Positions 17,690 through 25,318 of a DNA stretch of 64,000 nt are shown here, piece after piece. The notes under the pieces are model-generated. The model had not been told where the DNA came from and ran no database searches. It saw nothing but the letters and a program-made list of their open reading frames with translations. This stretch comes from Pseudomonas viridiflava (lineage in GTDB: Bacteria > Pseudomonadota > Gammaproteobacteria > Pseudomonadales > Pseudomonadaceae). The DNA lies in NCBI RefSeq assembly GCF_900583165.1, contig NZ_UTKY01000122.1, forward strand, positions 298,120 through 362,119, given 5' to 3'. The number at the start of each line of letters is the position of its first letter. Position 1 is the first letter of the stretch. Both the position numbers and the translations under genes were made by a program.

Positions 17690-17726
17690 CAAAAAAAGAG
17701 GCAAGCCATTGACTCTGGCTTGCCTC
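17690..17726 (-). terminator. Rho-independent terminator of the Gly-rich lipoprotein gene
   Basis: On the minus strand GAGGCAAGCCA pairs with TGGCTTGCCTC around a 7-base loop, followed by seven T. The 11-bp perfect stem lies 10 bases after the stop codon at 17737, which supports that small gene being real. Confidence 0.9.
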
Positions 17727-17736
17727 CACTTGGCTG

Positions 17737-17913
17737 TCAGTAGCGAGGGCCACCACCACCACCACCACCACCACCACCACCACCCTGGCCATGCCCACCA
17801 CCATGACCACCGCCGCCACCGCCACCGCCGGGCGGCATAAACATCCAGCAGCCGGACAACGTCGACAACAATGCAACCACCACGGCCGCTTTGGTTAGGT
17901 AATTCAACTTCAT
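17737..17913 (-). CDS. 58-residue glycine-rich lipoprotein
   Basis: The frame begins MKLNYLTKAA, continues with a hydrophobic stretch and the lipobox LSGC (Cys22), and then encodes a tail made almost only of glycine with two His: eight Gly, His, three Gly, His-Gly-Gln, twelve Gly, Pro-Arg-Tyr. It should be a lipid-anchored envelope peptide of unknown function. The dedicated terminator right after the stop and the good signal sequence support it. The longer open frames in the other two minus frames here translate the same DNA as Val or Trp runs and are shadows. The (GGT)11 run may vary in length between strains. Confidence 0.75.
   Translation of the reverse strand: MKLNYLTKAAVVVALLSTLSGCWMFMPPGGGGGGGGHGGGHGQGGGGGGGGGGGGPRY
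17750..17782. repeat. (CCA)11 trinucleotide repeat
   Basis: Eleven perfect CCA units lie inside the lipoprotein gene, read as GGT glycine codons on the minus strand. Pure trinucleotide runs of this length are prone to slippage, which here would change protein length but keep the frame. Confidence 0.95.
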
Positions 17914-18098
17914 GAAAACACTCTCTACTTGGCAAGATTGACTTCTCGCCAGTTAAGACAGCGCAAACCCACGTGCGTCACGGGTTTCGTGTAACGCGTT
18001 GGTAGGGTTTGTATGGGTTTGGATACATGCCAACAGCGTCCGAAGGCTTTCAGGATTCAGTGTGGCAGACGCAAGCTATTTGCTTTTCAATAGGCAAT

Positions 18099-18132
18099 AA
18101 AAAACCCCGTAGACGTTAATCTACGGGGTTTT
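18099..18132 (-). terminator. Terminator downstream of tRNA-Cys
   Basis: AAAACCCCGTAGA pairs with TCTACGGGGTTTT. It sits 6 bases after the tRNA 3' end on the minus strand and looks like a dedicated terminator for a monocistronic tRNA gene. Confidence 0.85.
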
Positions 18133-18138
18133 CAAGAG

Positions 18139-18212
18139 TGGAGGCCGAGGTCGGAATCGAACCGGCGTAGGCGGATTTGCAATCCGCTGCATAACCATTT
18201 TGCTACTCGGCC
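18139..18212 (-). tRNA. tRNA-Cys (anticodon GCA)
   Basis: On the minus strand the 74-nt gene folds as a cloverleaf: acceptor GGCCGAG with CTCGGCC, discriminator T and an encoded CCA at 18139-18141, anticodon stem GCGGAT with loop TTGCAAA (GCA at 18178-18180), and the T arm with GGTTCGATTCC. All invariant positions look intact. Confidence 0.97.
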
Positions 18213-18424
18213 TCAAACGATCAGTGCCTGTACAACTGACACTCACCGCATAAAAACTTGAGTGGGCTACTAAGCCCTGCCTCTACTCTAACTCATTGAA
18301 TACATTGAAGTTTTTAATGCTTCATTGCGTTCGATGGGCGCCATTATGTACGTATTTACCCATGGGTGCAACCCCTTGATTTCAAAAATATTTCGTATTG
18401 GCATCAAGGGTTTGCGTGCCTGCC

Positions 18425-20713
18425 CTACTCCTTGATCTGCTGCTCCTTATAGTGTGGATCGGCCTTGATCTGAGCTTCGGTGAAGGGCAACGGGCTGAGC
18501 TTTTTCTGGGAGAACGCCAGGGTCTGATCGTTGGAATGCGCGGACGCAGGGTCGCTGGACAGGGAGAATGCCAATACACCTTGGGCATGGGGGCCTTTAT
18601 CGTCGAACGTGACGATTTGCATATAACTGCTGCCGCTGATGACTTCGCGCTTACCGTCGGCGCGGGGCACGGTTTGCATGGCGTTGTAGACACCGAGCGC
18701 CTGGGGGCCGCCGTGAATCGGTGTTTGGCCGGAAACTTGAATGTCACCCCATGTGCTATCGGCGGTCAGGCCGAGTTTGGCAACCTCGGCGGTGGAGGCC
18801 AGCATGGCCTCACGCAGGGCCTCGGCGACCGGTTCACGGTCGATGGCCAGGCCTCGCGGCGTGGTAACGGGTTGAGCAGGGTCGAAAGCCACACGCCAGG
18901 CGTCGGGGATTGCCTCCAAGCGCTCCATGAGGTTGATGAAGTGCACCAGACCTATGCCACTGTTGAGGTTGGCATGTTGGTCCCAGGTTTTCAGAGCCGT
19001 GCACAGCGGTTGCAACGCCACTGCATCAGTACCAAGGTGCCTGGCGCAGAACGCCAACAGGTCAGGCATGACCTGGCCGGCCAGGTACACTTCGTTATCC
19101 ATCACCATGTGTTGCAGGTCGGCGACGCTGATGGGTTGGTTGCTCATGGACTGCAGGCGTTGCAAGGCAAAACGCGCCCGGGCGCCAAGGCTGATGTTGT
19201 CTTGGCTGATCACCGGCGAGAAACCGGTGAGCGGTGCCTTGGGGCTCGCCAGCCATGCCGAATCGTTGGAGTGCTGCACGTAATCGGTACGTTTGAGTTG
19301 CGGCAATTGATCGGCGGCAAAGATGCCGGCCTGGGCCGCGCGCGGGTTTACGTCCCAGGCACAGGCGCTGTGGGCGCCGTCGAGCATGATCATTTGCAGG
19401 CCGGCACGCGGGTCGCTGCATTGCGCCAGTTTGGCCGCGCTGACGTTGGGCACCACCGACAGGTTCATGTACAGGCTCTGGCCTTGGTCATCGGCCGCCA
19501 GGGTGTTGACCCACGGGATGCCCTGCAAGGTATTCACCGAGGATTGCAGCTCGTCGACGCTGGCCGCGCGATTCATTGCGTACCACTGTTGCAACACGCG
19601 ATCGTTGCCCAGGTTTGCGTCGCGCAAGCTGAAGGCGTAATGGCTGTCCCAATCCAGTTTGCCGGGCCATTGCACGACCGGCCCAAATTGGGAACTGTAG
19701 ACGGTATGAGGTTGAGCCTTCAGGCTGCCATCGGCTTGCTTGACCTGCACGGTTACCGACGTTTTATCCAGCGGGATGGATTTGCCGTCGAGCAGGTAAC
19801 GCGTGGAATCCTTTGGGTCCAGGGTCAGACGGTAGAGCGTGAAGTGCTTGGAGGTATCGACCGTGTGAGTCCATGCCACGTGTTGGTTGAAGCCGATATT
19901 GATCACTGGCAGCCCTGGCAGCGCAGCCCCCATCACATCCAGTTGACCAGGGATGGTCAAGTGCATCTCGTAGAACCGCATGCCGCCGACCCACGGGAAA
20001 TGCGGATTGGCCAGCAACATACCTTTGCCATTAAACGAACGATCACGGCCGACCGCGACGGCGTTACTGCCGCGATCAAAACTGAAACGCTGTAGATTGG
20101 CGGCAGCCAACTCGAAGGACTTGGCATTCGGCTGCACGCTTGCAGTCGTCTGCGGTGGCTTCGCACCCACCAACGCTTCGGCGAACTGGCCGACTCCGCC
20201 CTCAACCAACAGCCTGCGGGTCAACTTGACCACATCGTGCGGCGCCAGCGGGCGCACCCAGGCGGCGTGGCATTGCGCCGGTGCGCCCTGCTCTTGCAGA
20301 TAACGGTTATAGCCGGCCACGTACCCTTCAATACGCTGGCGGATTTGCGGGGTCTGCGCATTCCAGAACGCCGCGACGGCGTCCGGGGCATTGAGCCATT
20401 TAAAGAACACGTCACTGGCCAGGTTGTTACGCTCTTCCAGGGTGGCTTGCTCAGGGCCAAAGTAGCGCGCGCGCTCGCCGTTGACCGTGACCACTTCATT
20501 CGCCAGCAGGCATAGGTTGTCTTGGGCGTAGGCGTAGCCGATACCGAAACCCAGGCCACGCTCATCATTGGCGCGGATGTGGGGCACGCCAAAACTGGTA
20601 CGCCGGATATCCGCCGAGGCTTGCGTCACCGGCTCCCGAGCAGAGGCGGCCAGGCTCAACCCCAGCAACACCCCTGCCACACACACCCTGGATAACCCTT
20701 TGGAAATAATCAC
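18425..20713 (-). CDS. pvdQ: Acyl-homoserine lactone acylase / pyoverdine maturation acylase PvdQ
   Basis: With the GTG start at 20713 the precursor is 762 residues, the length of P. aeruginosa PvdQ, and has GGTGGAG upstream as ribosome site. A signal peptide (about 1-25, ending AASA) sends it to the periplasm. This Ntn-hydrolase self-cleaves before the nucleophile Ser216 in 'DRGSNAVAVG'. 'LANPHFPWVGGMRFYEMHLT', 'NIGFNQHVAWTHTVD' and 'LQGIPWVNTLAADDQG' closely follow PvdQ. Known roles are removal of the fatty acyl chain from the pyoverdine precursor and hydrolysis of long-chain homoserine lactones. An iron-starvation promoter lies upstream. The gene is apart from any other pvd gene in this window. 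Confidence 0.9.
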   Translation of the reverse strand: MIISKGLSRVCVAGVLLGLSLAASAREPVTQASADIRRTSFGVPHIRANDERGLGFGIGYAYAQDNLCLLANEVVTVNGERARYFGPEQATLEERNNLASDVFFKWLNAPDAVAAFWNAQTPQIRQRIEGYVAGYNRYLQEQGAPAQCHAAWVRPLAPHDVVKLTRRLLVEGGVGQFAEALVGAKPPQTTASVQPNAKSFELAAANLQRFSFDRGSNAVAVGRDRSFNGKGMLLANPHFPWVGGMRFYEMHLTIPGQLDVMGAALPGLPVINIGFNQHVAWTHTVDTSKHFTLYRLTLDPKDSTRYLLDGKSIPLDKTSVTVQVKQADGSLKAQPHTVYSSQFGPVVQWPGKLDWDSHYAFSLRDANLGNDRVLQQWYAMNRAASVDELQSSVNTLQGIPWVNTLAADDQGQSLYMNLSVVPNVSAAKLAQCSDPRAGLQMIMLDGAHSACAWDVNPRAAQAGIFAADQLPQLKRTDYVQHSNDSAWLASPKAPLTGFSPVISQDNISLGARARFALQRLQSMSNQPISVADLQHMVMDNEVYLAGQVMPDLLAFCARHLGTDAVALQPLCTALKTWDQHANLNSGIGLVHFINLMERLEAIPDAWRVAFDPAQPVTTPRGLAIDREPVAEALREAMLASTAEVAKLGLTADSTWGDIQVSGQTPIHGGPQALGVYNAMQTVPRADGKREVISGSSYMQIVTFDDKGPHAQGVLAFSLSSDPASAHSNDQTLAFSQKKLSPLPFTEAQIKADPHYKEQQIKE

Positions 20714-20770
20714 GCAGACTCCACCGTCAAATTGAACACCCTCACCTGGGGTAATTCCCCCTCCGTAAGG

Positions 20771-20796
20771 ACGCAAAAAAACGGGAAAAATTTAGC
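20771..20796 (-). promoter_or_regulatory. Iron-starvation (PvdS) box upstream of pvdQ
   Basis: Read on the minus strand, GCTAAAT is followed by CGT with exactly 16 bases between TAAAT (20794-20790) and CGT (20773-20771). This is the TAAAT-N16-CGT pattern recognised by the ECF sigma factor PvdS. It lies about 58 bases before the pvdQ start, so pvdQ should respond to iron starvation. Confidence 0.7.
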
Positions 20797-20952
20797 CTCT
20801 GCGCGTGGTTATTCAGGGCAACGACGGTGTGACAAAACCGATACTGACAAAATTTCTACATGCGCCCCTTCATGATTTTGCTCGCTCGTTCGTCTTATTA
20901 GTTAAGAGCGCTTATTTTTTTCCTGATCAGGCTCTGATAAGGAGTTTTTTGC

Positions 20953-21330
20953 ATGTATAACCCGCAAGTGCCCACGGATGGACATTCACCGGCCACCGAT
21001 GCCAATTTCAACAGCGACTCACAAGCGTTCGGCAAAGCCCCCGAACAAGGCAACCAGCGGATTCGTCACCTGCTCAAATGCTTCGGCCTGCGCACCAGCC
21101 TGATACGGCTGAAGGTCATCGACGCCCTGCTCACTGCCGCCGACAACAAGCGCACCCTAGGGGTACGCGGGGTACACAGCCATTTACTCGAGTTGGGCAT
21201 TCCGCTGTCATTTCTCAGCGTGCGCGAGGTACTCAAGCGCCTGTGCAGCGAGGGTGTGGTCACCCTCAACGCGGATAAAAGCTACAGCCTCCATGCGGAG
21301 GCGGCCAAGGTGCTCGAAGGGCGGGACTGA
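20953..21330 (+). CDS. Fur-like winged-helix protein without a metal domain
   Basis: The 125-residue product has a polar N-terminus and then a region at about 38-115 that follows the Fur DNA-binding domain: 'LLKCFGLRTSLIRLKVIDAL' for the first helices, 'VHSHLLELGIPLSFLSVREVLKRL' for the recognition helix region, and 'EGVVTLNADKSYSL' for the wing. The His/Cys-rich dimerisation and metal-binding half of Fur is absent. AAGGAG sits 8 bases before the ATG. The gene is divergent from the iron-regulated pvdQ, so a link to iron control is plausible but unproven. Confidence 0.6.
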   Translation: MYNPQVPTDGHSPATDANFNSDSQAFGKAPEQGNQRIRHLLKCFGLRTSLIRLKVIDALLTAADNKRTLGVRGVHSHLLELGIPLSFLSVREVLKRLCSEGVVTLNADKSYSLHAEAAKVLEGRD

Positions 21331-21338
21331 CTGCGACG

Positions 21339-21527
21339 TTACAGCTTGACCTTGCGACGCATGACGCCGTTGATTACGACGACGACCACAGCGACGGCAA
21401 TGGCGATGGTCTGGAACGTTTTCTCGCTGATGACGCCAGTGTTCTGCAAGTAGGACAAGCCAAACATTGTCGCCAATACAGCCAGGGCAATCAGAATCGA
21501 ATATTTCAAACGTTGCTTTTGTGTCAT
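21339..21527 (-). CDS. Small two-helix membrane protein
   Basis: From the ATG at 21527 the 62-residue product starts MTQKQRLKYS and has two hydrophobic helices (about 10-27 and 38-54) with a positive C-terminus (MRRKVKL). It fits a small inner-membrane protein. CAGGAAC upstream is an acceptable ribosome site. The open frame continues 41 codons upstream in basic, Cys-rich sequence, which I reject. Convergent with the winged-helix gene by 8 bases; function unknown. Confidence 0.65.
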   Translation of the reverse strand: MTQKQRLKYSILIALAVLATMFGLSYLQNTGVISEKTFQTIAIAVAVVVVVINGVMRRKVKL

Positions 21528-21795
21528 GACGGGTTCCTGAACTTGAAAAGTGTAACGACTGTGTCTCACCGCATACGCCACGCAAATGCGCCGGGGTCGG
21601 CGAGCACATGTTACAGGCGCTGAATAATTTTGGCTTGTCTGGCGCCTCAAACTGATAGTTCCCAGCGGCGCTACCCCAGCCTGGGGCTCGACTTTCTTGC
21701 ACGTTCGTACCTAAAGCTCCTCCTCTCCTAGCCGATATCCCGACGAAGCTCTAACAAAGCCGCGTCGATAATAAACGCTTCGTAAGGACGGCCCC

Positions 21796-23790
21796 ATGCC
21801 CCCACTGCGCTCTATCCAAGCCCGTTACACCCTGTTCCTGGTGCTGTTCGTCCTGGTGTTATTCGTGTTGACTGTGGTCGGTATCGGCCAATTGGTCGCG
21901 CCCAAGCTGCGCCAAACCGAAGAACAGGTGGTACTCAACCGCGTCAGCGAAGTTGCCGAACAGATTCAGGGCGAACTGAATAAAGTTCAGGCCCAACAAC
22001 GCAGCATCACCCAGACCATCCCATTGCTCGACAGCGATGCCATCGACAAGGTCCTGCCTGGCCTGGTCGATCAGTATGGCGAGTTGAAGGTCTTCGGCGG
22101 CGGCATCTGGCCCTTGCCCAACCAGCGTACGCCGGGGCGGAACAAGCACAGCACGTTCTGGCATCGCGATGCCTCGGGCAAGCTCACCGTCAATACCTTC
22201 TGGAACAGCGACCCTGCCCCCAATTACTACGACCAGAGCTGGTACAAAGGCGGCCTCGCCTCGCCTCGCGGCCAGTGTGCCTGGGCCGCGGCCTACAAAG
22301 ACGATGCCAGTCAGGAGCCGCGCACCAACTGCGCCATGGCTATCCAGCGCGACGGCGCAGCCTATGGCGTCGCGACCATCGATGTGACCTTGGGTTTCTT
22401 CAACGATCTGGTGGCCAGCAAGGAAAAAGACATCGGCGGGCAGATGTTGATCGTCGAAGCCGACGGCAAGATCATCAGCAACAGCTCGCGCATCAGCGGC
22501 CCGGTGGTGTTGAAGAATATCAGTGAGCTCACCGGCACCTCGACGTTTGCCGCCCAGATCAGCAAAGCCCTGGCACACCGCGATCAGGCCCTACAACGCA
22601 GCGAATTCGATAATGGCGGCGTAGCCAGCACCTTCTATATGCGCCCCATCGAAGGCACGCCGTGGTTCCTTGCCACTGCCCTGCCCACCTCATTGATCAC
22701 CGCCCAGCGCGACGACGTACTCGGCACCCTGGCCCTGCTGCAGATCCCCATGGTGTTATTGCTGGTGTTGCTCGCGGCGTATGCGATCCGCCAACTAGTG
22801 CAACGCATGAAGACACTGAAAACCAATATCGATGCGCTGTCTGCCGGTGATGCCGACCTCACACGCCGCATTGTCATTCGCGCCGAAGACGAACTGGGCG
22901 CCATCGGTCACTCGGTTAACCGCTTCATCGTTTACCTGCAGAACATGATCGGTGAAGTCACCCAGGCAACGGGGGCTATGTCGTCGGGCCTCGAGCAACT
23001 GCAGCACACATCGGCCCAGACCAACCGCATCCTTGTACGTCACGCATCGGAAACCGATCAGACCGTCACCGCCATCACAGAAATGAGTTCGACGGCCGAC
23101 ACCGTCACGCAAAATGCTGCCGAGACCGCTGCGTTCACTCAACGCGCCAATGAGCATGCCGACCGCTCACGCGTAGTGGTGGGCGAAGCATCCAGCAGCG
23201 TCAGTGCGTTGATCGGCGAAGTGTCCAGCGCCACCCACACCGTCGAAAACATGCGCCAGGACGCCGCCCGCATCACCGAAACCCTCGGCGTGATCGGTGC
23301 GATCGCCGGCCAGACCAACCTGCTCGCCCTGAACGCCGCCATCGAAGCCGCCCGCGCCGGCGAGCAAGGCCGAGGCTTTGCGGTGGTGGCCGACGAAGTC
23401 CGCGCCCTCGCCGCCCGTACCCAGGCCAGCACCTCGCAGATCAACGAGATGCTGGCACGCCTGACCACCGGTGTGAGCTCGTCGGTAACGGCCATGGAAA
23501 ACACCCAGGCCAGTTGCCAGTCAGCCGCAGATGCCACCGCGCGCGTGAACACCGGGCTGGATGAGATGGCAGGTTCCGTCAGCCATATCAACAACCTCAG
23601 CACCCAGATCGCCACTGCCGCCGAACAGCAGAGCGCCGTTACCGAGGAGATCAACCGCAGCATGGTGCAGATCCGACATATGGTCGAAGAGCTGGTGCAG
23701 AGCGGCCAGGCTACTGAAACCAATACCCACAGCCTGCTAGAGGCGAACGGCCGAGTCATCGCGTTGATGGGGCGTTTCAAGGTGAGGTGA
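21796..23790 (+). CDS. Methyl-accepting chemotaxis protein with double-Cache sensor
   Basis: The 664-residue chemoreceptor has helix 1 at about 12-32, a large periplasmic domain to about 280, helix 2 at about 283-303, HAMP, and a signalling region with the tip 'GQTNLLALNAAIEAARAGEQ'. The sensor segment 'FGGGIWPLPNQRTPGRNKHS' followed by 'NYYDQSWYKGG' is dCache_1 and recalls the polyamine/histamine receptors McpU and TlpQ of Pseudomonas. I base that on remembered motifs, so the ligand class is tentative. A hairpin follows the stop codon. Confidence 0.9.
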   Translation: MPPLRSIQARYTLFLVLFVLVLFVLTVVGIGQLVAPKLRQTEEQVVLNRVSEVAEQIQGELNKVQAQQRSITQTIPLLDSDAIDKVLPGLVDQYGELKVFGGGIWPLPNQRTPGRNKHSTFWHRDASGKLTVNTFWNSDPAPNYYDQSWYKGGLASPRGQCAWAAAYKDDASQEPRTNCAMAIQRDGAAYGVATIDVTLGFFNDLVASKEKDIGGQMLIVEADGKIISNSSRISGPVVLKNISELTGTSTFAAQISKALAHRDQALQRSEFDNGGVASTFYMRPIEGTPWFLATALPTSLITAQRDDVLGTLALLQIPMVLLLVLLAAYAIRQLVQRMKTLKTNIDALSAGDADLTRRIVIRAEDELGAIGHSVNRFIVYLQNMIGEVTQATGAMSSGLEQLQHTSAQTNRILVRHASETDQTVTAITEMSSTADTVTQNAAETAAFTQRANEHADRSRVVVGEASSSVSALIGEVSSATHTVENMRQDAARITETLGVIGAIAGQTNLLALNAAIEAARAGEQGRGFAVVADEVRALAARTQASTSQINEMLARLTTGVSSSVTAMENTQASCQSAADATARVNTGLDEMAGSVSHINNLSTQIATAAEQQSAVTEEINRSMVQIRHMVEELVQSGQATETNTHSLLEANGRVIALMGRFKVR

Positions 23791-23803
23791 TAAATGGCTG
23801 AAA

Positions 23804-23828
23804 CACTCCCGTGCAATGTGCGGGAGTG
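23804..23828 (+). terminator. Hairpin after the dCache chemoreceptor gene
   Basis: CACTCCCG (23804-23811) pairs with CGGGAGTG (23821-23828). No T tract follows, so termination is uncertain. Confidence 0.4.
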
Positions 23829-23871
23829 GGACTATTCTGACAGTTCCTAGTCGCGACACAGGAGGTGTGCC

Positions 23872-24330
23872 ATGCGCGCAGCCGAGCAATCGGTCCGCTT
23901 GGAGCGGATCAGTCAGGAACGTTTTATCAAAGCCCCCATCGATACTGTTTATGACTATGTGACCCAGCCTGACCGCTGGCATGAATGGCATCCCACGTCT
24001 CTCAGTGCTGACACCGGTACCACAGGCTCACTGGTCGCCGGTGCGCGTTTTACTGAGTTCATCGACTTGCTGGGCGTGCGTGTGCCCATGAGTTATCGCG
24101 TGCAAATCGCCCGTCGCCCGGCGGAATTCAAGACCGTATTTACTTCACTGGCCGTCGATGGCTCCATTCACTACTTCCTTCTGCCCCACCAAGGCGGCAC
24201 GCTGTTCAAGCGCGTATTGATCTACGAAACCGAATTGCAACTGGCGACGCTTCATGAGCGCATGGTCGAGCTGTCGGCGATCGCTCTGGATCAACTCAAG
24301 CACCGGCTGGAAAACCCAACCTTTGTATAA
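23872..24330 (+). CDS. SRPBCC (START-like) family protein
   Basis: The 152-residue cytosolic protein begins after a strong ribosome site (CAGGAGGTG). 'ISQERFIKAPIDTVYDYVTQPDRWHEWHP' across residues 13-41 is the typical first strand and helices of the polyketide-cyclase/START-like fold, and the remainder is beta-rich with a long C-terminal helix ('HERMVELSAIALDQLKHRL'). The fold encloses a hydrophobic pocket; the ligand is unknown. Confidence 0.8.
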   Translation: MRAAEQSVRLERISQERFIKAPIDTVYDYVTQPDRWHEWHPTSLSADTGTTGSLVAGARFTEFIDLLGVRVPMSYRVQIARRPAEFKTVFTSLAVDGSIHYFLLPHQGGTLFKRVLIYETELQLATLHERMVELSAIALDQLKHRLENPTFV

Positions 24331-24428
24331 CTTTGAAACATTACCACCCGGTGGGCGCTGGCTTGCCTGCGATGAGGTCGTCATGATCGCCGCGTTCTGA
24401 CGATGTTCTCCGACCTGCGAGCCCTACC

Positions 24429-24875
24429 ATGAAAACCACATTGCGACTGGCCCTGATGGGCGCCCTCTTCACAGCCACCCTGGCTCAGGCTGCTGACCTG
24501 ATCCCCATCGACGTCCACCGCGATGCCAACTGTGGCTGCTGCAAAAAATGGATCAGCCATCTGGAAAGCAACGGCTTCAAAGTCAATGACCACGTGGAAA
24601 CCGACATGAGCGCCGTCAAGCAGCGCCTCGGTGTCGCGCCACGCCTCGGCTCGTGCCACACCGCGGTGATCGACGGCAAATTCGTCGAAGGCCATGTGCC
24701 CGCTGAACAGGTGCTCGCCCTGCGCAAGCGCAGCGACCTGCTGGGTATCGCAGCACCGGGCATGCCCATGGGCTCACCGGGCATGGAAGTAGAAGGTCGC
24801 AGCGAGGCCTATCAAATTATCGGTCTGACCCGTGACGGCAACGAGGTAGTGGTGGCTGACTACCCGGCGAACTGA
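24429..24875 (+). CDS. DUF411 metal-binding-like periplasmic protein
   Basis: The 148-residue product has a signal peptide cut near LAQA (residue 21). Directly after, 'HRDANCGCCKKWISHLESNG' gives a CxCC motif in a thioredoxin-like setting, followed by 'APRLGSCHTAVIDGKFVEGH' with a further Cys and His. This is the DUF411 family, often seen near copper resistance genes. The Cys and His positions suggest metal binding in the periplasm. The next gene starts 3 bases after the stop, so the pair may be an operon. Confidence 0.82.
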   Translation: MKTTLRLALMGALFTATLAQAADLIPIDVHRDANCGCCKKWISHLESNGFKVNDHVETDMSAVKQRLGVAPRLGSCHTAVIDGKFVEGHVPAEQVLALRKRSDLLGIAAPGMPMGSPGMEVEGRSEAYQIIGLTRDGNEVVVADYPAN

Positions 24876-24878
24876 TCG

Positions 24879-25310
24879 GTGCTCATGGGTTACCTGGGGC
24901 TGTTCGTCGCGGCATTCGGCGCCGCGACCTTGCTGCCTCTGCAATCGGAAGCGGTGCTGGTTGGGCTGCTAGTCAGCGGGCAATACAGCCTGTGGCTACT
25001 GCTGGCTGTCGCCACCCTGGGCAACGTGCTCGGCTCATCGGTCAACTGGTGGCTGGGGCGTTGGGTAGAACACTTCAAGGACCGGCGCTGGTTTCCGGTC
25101 AGTGATAAGCAGTTAAACAAAGCCCGCCGGCAATACTCGCGATGGGGGCACTGGACCTTGTTGCTCAGTTGGGTGCCGATTATCGGCGACCCGCTTACGC
25201 TGGTGGCCGGCGTGATGCGCGAACCGTTGTGGCGGTTTTTGCTTCTGGTTACTACGGCCAAGGCGTTGCGTTACGGCACCGTGGCCTACCTGACAACGTA
25301 TTGGCCTTAG
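24879..25310 (+). CDS. YqaA-like DedA-superfamily membrane protein
   Basis: This inner-membrane protein has about 143 residues with hydrophobic helices separated by a basic loop ('DKQLNKARRQYSRWGHWTLL'). 'LPLQSEAVLVGLL' and 'SWVPIIGDPLTLVAGVM' are hallmark segments of YqaA/SNARE-associated DedA-type proteins, relatives of lipid transporters. The start could be the GTG at 24879 or the ATG at 24885. It follows the DUF411 gene closely and is convergent with the repeat-protein gene ending at 25319. Confidence 0.85.
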   Translation: MLMGYLGLFVAAFGAATLLPLQSEAVLVGLLVSGQYSLWLLLAVATLGNVLGSSVNWWLGRWVEHFKDRRWFPVSDKQLNKARRQYSRWGHWTLLLSWVPIIGDPLTLVAGVMREPLWRFLLLVTTAKALRYGTVAYLTTYWP

Positions 25311-25318
25311 TCATCGGT

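Noticed and set aside
17639..17935. Minus-strand frame reading a run of tryptophans, and another reading a run of valines
   Set aside because: Both translate the (GGT)n repeat out of frame. The frame with signal peptide, lipobox and terminator is the glycine one at 17737-17913.
18398..20095. 565-codon plus-strand frame
   Set aside because: It is the shadow of pvdQ and shows no domain or ribosome site.
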